A DNA stretch of 9,650 nt from Methyloglobulus sp. GTDB lineage: Bacteria; Pseudomonadota; Gammaproteobacteria; Methylococcales; Methylomonadaceae. Under the pieces are notes generated by a model. It was not told where the DNA came from. It searched no databases and was given only the letters and a program-made list of their open reading frames with translations. Each line of letters begins with the position of its first letter. Position 1 is the first letter of the stretch. The position numbers and the translations under genes were made by a program. Location of the stretch: the NCBI GenBank assembly GCA_013140405.1, contig JABFSV010000062.1, positions 1 through 9,650 of the forward strand, read 5' to 3'. Below, piece by piece: positions 6,543-9,650 of the stretch.

Positions 6543-7772
6543 ATGAAAACCAAGCCCTTAACCATCGGTTTATTAGTTGCTACCGTAGCCACCGTTACCT
6601 ATTACCCAGCGATCCAAGAGGCAATCGCCACAACCACCAAACGGTTCAACACGCCCCCAAATGTAATCAATCCGGTTGCGTTGCCGTCGATCGCCCCCAA
6701 CCAACAGCCACAGATCGAGGTCGTGTTCGTGCTCGACACCACTGGCAGCATGGGTGGATTGATCGCAGCGGCCAAGGAGAAAATCTGGTCTATCGCCAGT
6801 ACCATGGCTTCCGCGCAAACAGCACCGATTATCAAAATGGGACTGGTGGCTTACCGTGACCGGGGTGATGCTTACGTGACCCAAACCATACCCTTATCCA
6901 GCGACTTGGATTCGATGTATGCAAAATTGATGGATTTTCAAGCCGATGGCGGCGGCGATGGGCCCGAAAGCGTTAACCAAGCCCTGCACGATGCCGTGGA
7001 TAACATGGGCTGGAGTCAAAATTCTAACACGTACAAAGTAATTTTCCTGGTGGGCGATGCACCGCCGCATATGGATTATCAAGACGATATCAAATATCCG
7101 GTGACGGTGGCGTTGGCTAAACAAAAAGGCATCATCGTCAATACCATTCAGTGTGGGCAAGACCGGAGCGCTAGAGACGATTGGCAGCACGTCGCCAGTT
7201 TAGGGCAGGGCAGCTATTTTCAGGTGGAACAATCCGGAAACGCCGTTGCAATAGCCACCCCATACGATAAAAAACTCGCAGAATTATCGTCCAAACTGGA
7301 CAATACCCGTCTGTTTTACGGCAACGATGAAGAAAAAGCAAAGCTGGCAAGCAAAAAGGCTGCAACCGATAAGCTTCACAAAGAAGCCAGTACCGAATCA
7401 CAAGCCCGCCGCGCAACATTTAATGCATCTGCAAGTGGCAAAGCCAATCTACTTGGCGAAAACGATTTGGTGGATGCCGTAGCCAGCGGGAGAGTTAAAC
7501 TGTCTAGCCTTCCGAAAAAGTCCCTGCCTGAAAGCCTACAAGCCATGCCAGCAGCAGCCCAAGAAGCATTTGTCGGCAATGCTAAGAAGGAACGGAGTGA
7601 GCTTGAATCGGAAATCAAACAACTGTCTGAGCAGCGTAACGATTATCTTCGTCAGAAAGTGGTAGCCGATGGCGGCAAAGAAGATTCGCTTGATGCCAAA
7701 CTTTATGGGGCAATCCGAAATCAGGCTAAGGATAAGGGCATGGTGTATGGTTCAGACAGTGCTAAATATTAG
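6543..7772 (+). CDS. Membrane-anchored VWA domain protein
   Basis: This 409-residue protein has an N-terminal hydrophobic segment (about 6-29) with no lipobox cysteine, so it is either anchored or secreted by a Sec-type signal. A von Willebrand factor A domain spans about 57-265. Its metal site (MIDAS) begins D65-T-T67-G-S69-M, with a later G-G-G-D139-G-P-E loop and D172 in F-L-V-G-D-A-P-P. This is the GGGD-type VWA subgroup, in which the loop replaces the usual Thr. The C-terminal ~140 residues are charged and helical (K-K-E-R-S-E-L-E-S-E-I-K-Q-L-S-E-Q-R) and end in K-L-Y-G-A-I-R-N-Q-A-K-D-K-G-M-V-Y, which looks like a conserved tail. AGGAG at 6529-6533 supports ATG 6543. VWA domains mediate metal-dependent protein contacts, so a scaffold or sensor role outside the membrane in this operon is likely. 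Function otherwise unknown. Confidence 0.85.
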   Translation: MKTKPLTIGLLVATVATVTYYPAIQEAIATTTKRFNTPPNVINPVALPSIAPNQQPQIEVVFVLDTTGSMGGLIAAAKEKIWSIASTMASAQTAPIIKMGLVAYRDRGDAYVTQTIPLSSDLDSMYAKLMDFQADGGGDGPESVNQALHDAVDNMGWSQNSNTYKVIFLVGDAPPHMDYQDDIKYPVTVALAKQKGIIVNTIQCGQDRSARDDWQHVASLGQGSYFQVEQSGNAVAIATPYDKKLAELSSKLDNTRLFYGNDEEKAKLASKKAATDKLHKEASTESQARRATFNASASGKANLLGENDLVDAVASGRVKLSSLPKKSLPESLQAMPAAAQEAFVGNAKKERSELESEIKQLSEQRNDYLRQKVVADGGKEDSLDAKLYGAIRNQAKDKGMVYGSDSAKY

Positions 7773-7849
7773 CTGTTTTGGTTGACACCATCGTTTTAAG
7801 ACTGTTTTCAAACTTCAGTAAAGACACCACAACTGAATAAGAGGTAAAA

Positions 7850-7885
7850 ATGAAACGATTACGGGCATTCAAAAATTTGGGGTAG
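7850..7885 (+). CDS. Very short ORF with strong ribosome site (leader peptide or gene remnant)
   Basis: AAGAGG at 7839-7844 is ideally spaced from the ATG at 7850, yet the frame encodes only M-K-R-L-R-A-F-K-N-L-G before TAG at 7883-7885. It lies 77 bases behind the VWA gene. It may be the start of a fourth operon gene that was cut off when the following minus-strand genes arrived, or a tiny peptide, or chance. No continuation is found in any plus-strand frame: the same frame has TGA three codons later. Confidence 0.25.
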   Translation: MKRLRAFKNLG

Positions 7886-7937
7886 CGCAAAAATTGAAAT
7901 CAAGAACGTCCGACAGGTTTAAAACTCTTAGAACTGT

Positions 7938-8711
7938 TTAGGAATCAAAATCGTCATCTTCGGAAAACAGATAAGAAAGAAAACGTTCCGGGCCATTAAG
8001 AAATTCTTTCGTGACTAAATAATGGTCAGTATCACGGTAGTCGACTTCCCGTATACCGTCTTCTTCGAACTGATAAAGGGTTGCACCAGGATAGGCTAGG
8101 AGAATTGGTGAATGGGTTGCAATCAAAAACTGTGCATGTCGAGGTGTTTCCAGCTCATGAATGATCCTCAGGAAGGCGAGCTGTCGTTGGGGTGACAATG
8201 CTGCTTCAGGTTCGTCCAAGATATAAATGCCGTGTTCAAATCGATTCTGAAAAAGGGCTAAGAATGACTCGCCATGAGATTGATGGTGAAGTGATTTGCC
8301 ACCATACGCCCTGAAATCCGAAACCCCGTCAAGATAGCTTGCGAAGTTGTAGAAGCTTTCGGCACGCATGAAAAACCCTTCGGTCACTTTTGGCATCCAA
8401 GAGAGCCTGAGAGCCTGAGCTAGTTCTGAGCGATCTGCTCTTGCTTCTCGATAATGGTCTCGATTGCCGCCTTCTGGATTAAAACCACATATTTCTGCCA
8501 ACGCCTCCAGAAGGGTAGATTTACCGCTTCCATTCTCCCCGACGAAGAATGTTACTGGGGTAGGCAGGTCGAGAGCTATTCCACGCCGGAATGCCGGGAT
8601 AGTAAAAGGAAATTCTGTTCCTTTCATACGTTCGGGATAGCTGCTGATATTCCGGAGGTAAGGTGCGCCCATGCTGGACGAAACCTTCCGGGAGAATTTC
8701 CGTGGTGCCAT
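7938..8711 (-). CDS. Stand-alone AAA/ABC-type ATPase
   Basis: This is a 257-residue soluble ATPase of the SMC/ABC-like AAA group, the COG3910-like predicted ATPases. Walker A is G58-E-N-G-S-G-K64-S-T; the ABC-signature-like segment is Q-S145-H-G-E-S; Walker B is I-Y-I-L-D166-E167-P; the D-loop is A-A-L-S-P; the switch histidine is H200 in A-T-H-S-P. All core ATPase motifs are intact. No nuclease, TOPRIM or membrane domain is attached. The start is uncertain: ATG 8711 gives M-A-P-R-K-F, while ATG 8672 gives M-G-A-P-Y-L-R-N-I, which looks more like family N-termini and has GGAAGG about 11 bases upstream. Members are of unknown function; some related single ATPases work in DNA repair or phage defence. 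It follows the methyltransferase-like gene on the same strand after an 84-base gap. No partner effector is visible. Confidence 0.82.
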   Translation of the reverse strand: MAPRKFSRKVSSSMGAPYLRNISSYPERMKGTEFPFTIPAFRRGIALDLPTPVTFFVGENGSGKSTLLEALAEICGFNPEGGNRDHYREARADRSELAQALRLSWMPKVTEGFFMRAESFYNFASYLDGVSDFRAYGGKSLHHQSHGESFLALFQNRFEHGIYILDEPEAALSPQRQLAFLRIIHELETPRHAQFLIATHSPILLAYPGATLYQFEEDGIREVDYRDTDHYLVTKEFLNGPERFLSYLFSEDDDFDS

Positions 8712-8795
8712 GGCTTGTTTCTGAACCCTAACGTGTCAATGAGCCGTACCAAAGTGCGCAGCACTGTGGTGTCTGTTTTGTTTGCTGATTAGTCC

Positions 8796-9257
8796 TCATA
8801 TCCATCGACGCGCACTCGACAAATACTTTTGGTATTCCTCACCAAATTTGGCAAGAAGGATTCGTTCTTCGGGCTTGATCTGAAACCGAGTGATATACGC
8901 AATGAATGCAACTGGCCCGGCTAAGGAAATTGGTGAAGCGAGGAATGCAGCCCACCCAAGCAACACTAGCATTAACCCAACATACATTGGGTTTCTCGAT
9001 ATTCTATAGATTCCGTTCGTGACCAGGATGGACGCTTCTTCTGGCCGTCTTGGAGTAATCGTAGTCTGCATACGTTTGAATTGCGTGACTCCGGTTCCTA
9101 TAAATGCAATTCCAAGTAAAGATATACCAAACGCTATCGTAATGCGGCCTGATCCAAGGAATTCTGTAGTGGGAAATTCATTTGACAAAAGCCACATCAA
9201 TGGGATCGTGAGGAGTGCAACGAATGGTGGTGGTATTCGGAGTTCAAGGTTTAACAT
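8796..9257 (-). CDS. Isoprenylcysteine carboxyl methyltransferase (ICMT/PEMT)-like membrane protein
   Basis: This 153-residue integral membrane protein has hydrophobic segments near 10-24, 40-58 and 90-118. The ICMT/PEMT pattern follows after the second: T-N-G-I-Y-R-I-S-R-N-P-M-Y-V-G-L (about 79-94), then K-P-E-E-R-I-L-L-A-K-F-G-E-E-Y-Q-K-Y near 129-146 and a final R-R-W-I. In this family these parts bind S-adenosylmethionine and close the active site at the membrane face. Bacterial members rarely methylate prenylcysteine; their substrates (lipids, small hydrophobic molecules) are mostly unknown, and none is indicated here. The start at 9257 has a weak GAGAG about eight bases upstream. It is the upstream gene of a minus-strand pair with the ATPase, 84 bases apart, so co-transcription is possible but a functional link is not evident. 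Confidence 0.82.
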   Translation of the reverse strand: MLNLELRIPPPFVALLTIPLMWLLSNEFPTTEFLGSGRITIAFGISLLGIAFIGTGVTQFKRMQTTITPRRPEEASILVTNGIYRISRNPMYVGLMLVLLGWAAFLASPISLAGPVAFIAYITRFQIKPEERILLAKFGEEYQKYLSSARRWI

Positions 9258-9650
9258 TGGACGCTCTCAGACTAAACGTAAATCAAGTACCTGTTAAGGT
9301 GCACAGCAATTTTAAAAAAAGATGTATATCACGTTGATTCTTTTCAAATACAACAAAAACATATCTTAACCTAATTATTGTTAACTTTCAGTTAGAGCAA
9401 CGCCACTTAACCGTCAGTTGAAAATCCTAGATAAAGTGCTGGATTGTGAGTTTCCTCAGTTAAAAGGAATTGAATTTTTCTTATCAGAAACTGAATGAAT
9501 CGCGACCGCTCAAAAAGATACCACAGCAGCATTCAAGATTTTTATGACAAAAATTTTTTTATTTCGGATCTGCCATTGACGGTTGGGAAACGATAGCAGC
9601 CATTCAGAATCAGGAGTCAATTCAAAAATTGAAAGGGGATAACCGACCCA
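9258..9650. other. AT-rich stretch without a supported gene
   Basis: These ~390 bases are clearly AT-richer than the rest and contain no convincing coding region. A promoter for the minus-strand methyltransferase-like gene should lie in its left part, but I could not assign boxes. Short frames exist: 33 codons on the plus strand (9495-9596) without a ribosome site, and a minus-strand frame (9510-9650) open to the right edge. The right half holds imperfect repeats listed separately. Confidence 0.5.
9491..9607. repeat. Imperfect intergenic repeats ending in CATTCA
   Basis: AGCAGC directly before ATTCAAGATT (9525-9540) and AGCAGCCATTCAG (9595-9607) are near-identical direct copies about 70 bases apart. 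CTGAATG at 9491-9497 is the exact inverse of CATTCAG at 9601-9607, so the block is bounded by a 7-base inverted repeat. AACCGTCA near 9409-9416 and TGACGGTT near 9577-9584 form another inverted pair. The look is that of a small dispersed intergenic repeat, but the family is not identified. Confidence 0.35.

Noticed and set aside
8712..8795. Integron attC site between the ATPase and methyltransferase-like genes
   Set aside because: CCCTAAC and a small AGTGC/GCACT hairpin are present, but there is no matching GTTRRRY core at the other side and no paired inner boxes.
9495..9596. 33-codon plus-strand ORF in the right-hand intergenic stretch
   Set aside because: There is no ribosome site and no recognisable similarity; it overlaps the repeat block and is short enough to be chance.
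1..9650. CRISPR array, tRNA, rRNA or complete insertion sequence
   Set aside because: No regularly spaced repeats, cloverleaf or rRNA-like stretches, transposase frames or terminal inverted repeats with target duplications were seen on either strand.

Overview
The window reads as chromosomal DNA from a proteobacterium, most likely a gammaproteobacterium. The evidence is the exonuclease VII gene pair at the left end, an OmpR/histidine-kinase pair and a PspA-type gene. A methanotroph-like (Methylococcales) host is a guess from general impression only. Base composition is moderate through the coding part and clearly AT-rich in the last ~390 bases.

Left part (1-2112, all + strand): the 3' end of xseA and a complete xseB together give exonuclease VII. 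They are followed by a small two-helix membrane protein, a DUF2786-type protein with a good terminator behind it, and a small unrecognised ORF. Positions 2113-2415 hold no gene that I can support, only short repeats.

Central part (2416-7772) is the most coherent block. On the minus strand, an OmpR-family response regulator and an unusually long sensor histidine kinase overlap by ATGA. Divergent from them, across a 178-base region (5256-5433), a three-gene plus-strand operon encodes a short PspA/IM30-like protein, a six-helix membrane protein overlapping it by ATGA, and a membrane-anchored von Willebrand factor A (VWA) protein 12 bases further on. The layout suggests that the two-component system senses an envelope condition and controls the PspA-membrane-VWA set. 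The shared region carries a tandem GTAAA-N6-GTAAA site suited to an OmpR-type dimer. The link between the two operons is inference from gene order.

Right part (7773-9650): after the VWA gene comes a well-placed Shine-Dalgarno site driving only an 11-codon ORF. Then, on the minus strand, come a stand-alone ABC/AAA-type ATPase and an isoprenylcysteine methyltransferase-like membrane protein, which look like accessory genes. The last ~390 bases have no convincing gene, but contain imperfect repeats ending in CATTCA and a short minus-strand reading frame that runs off the window.
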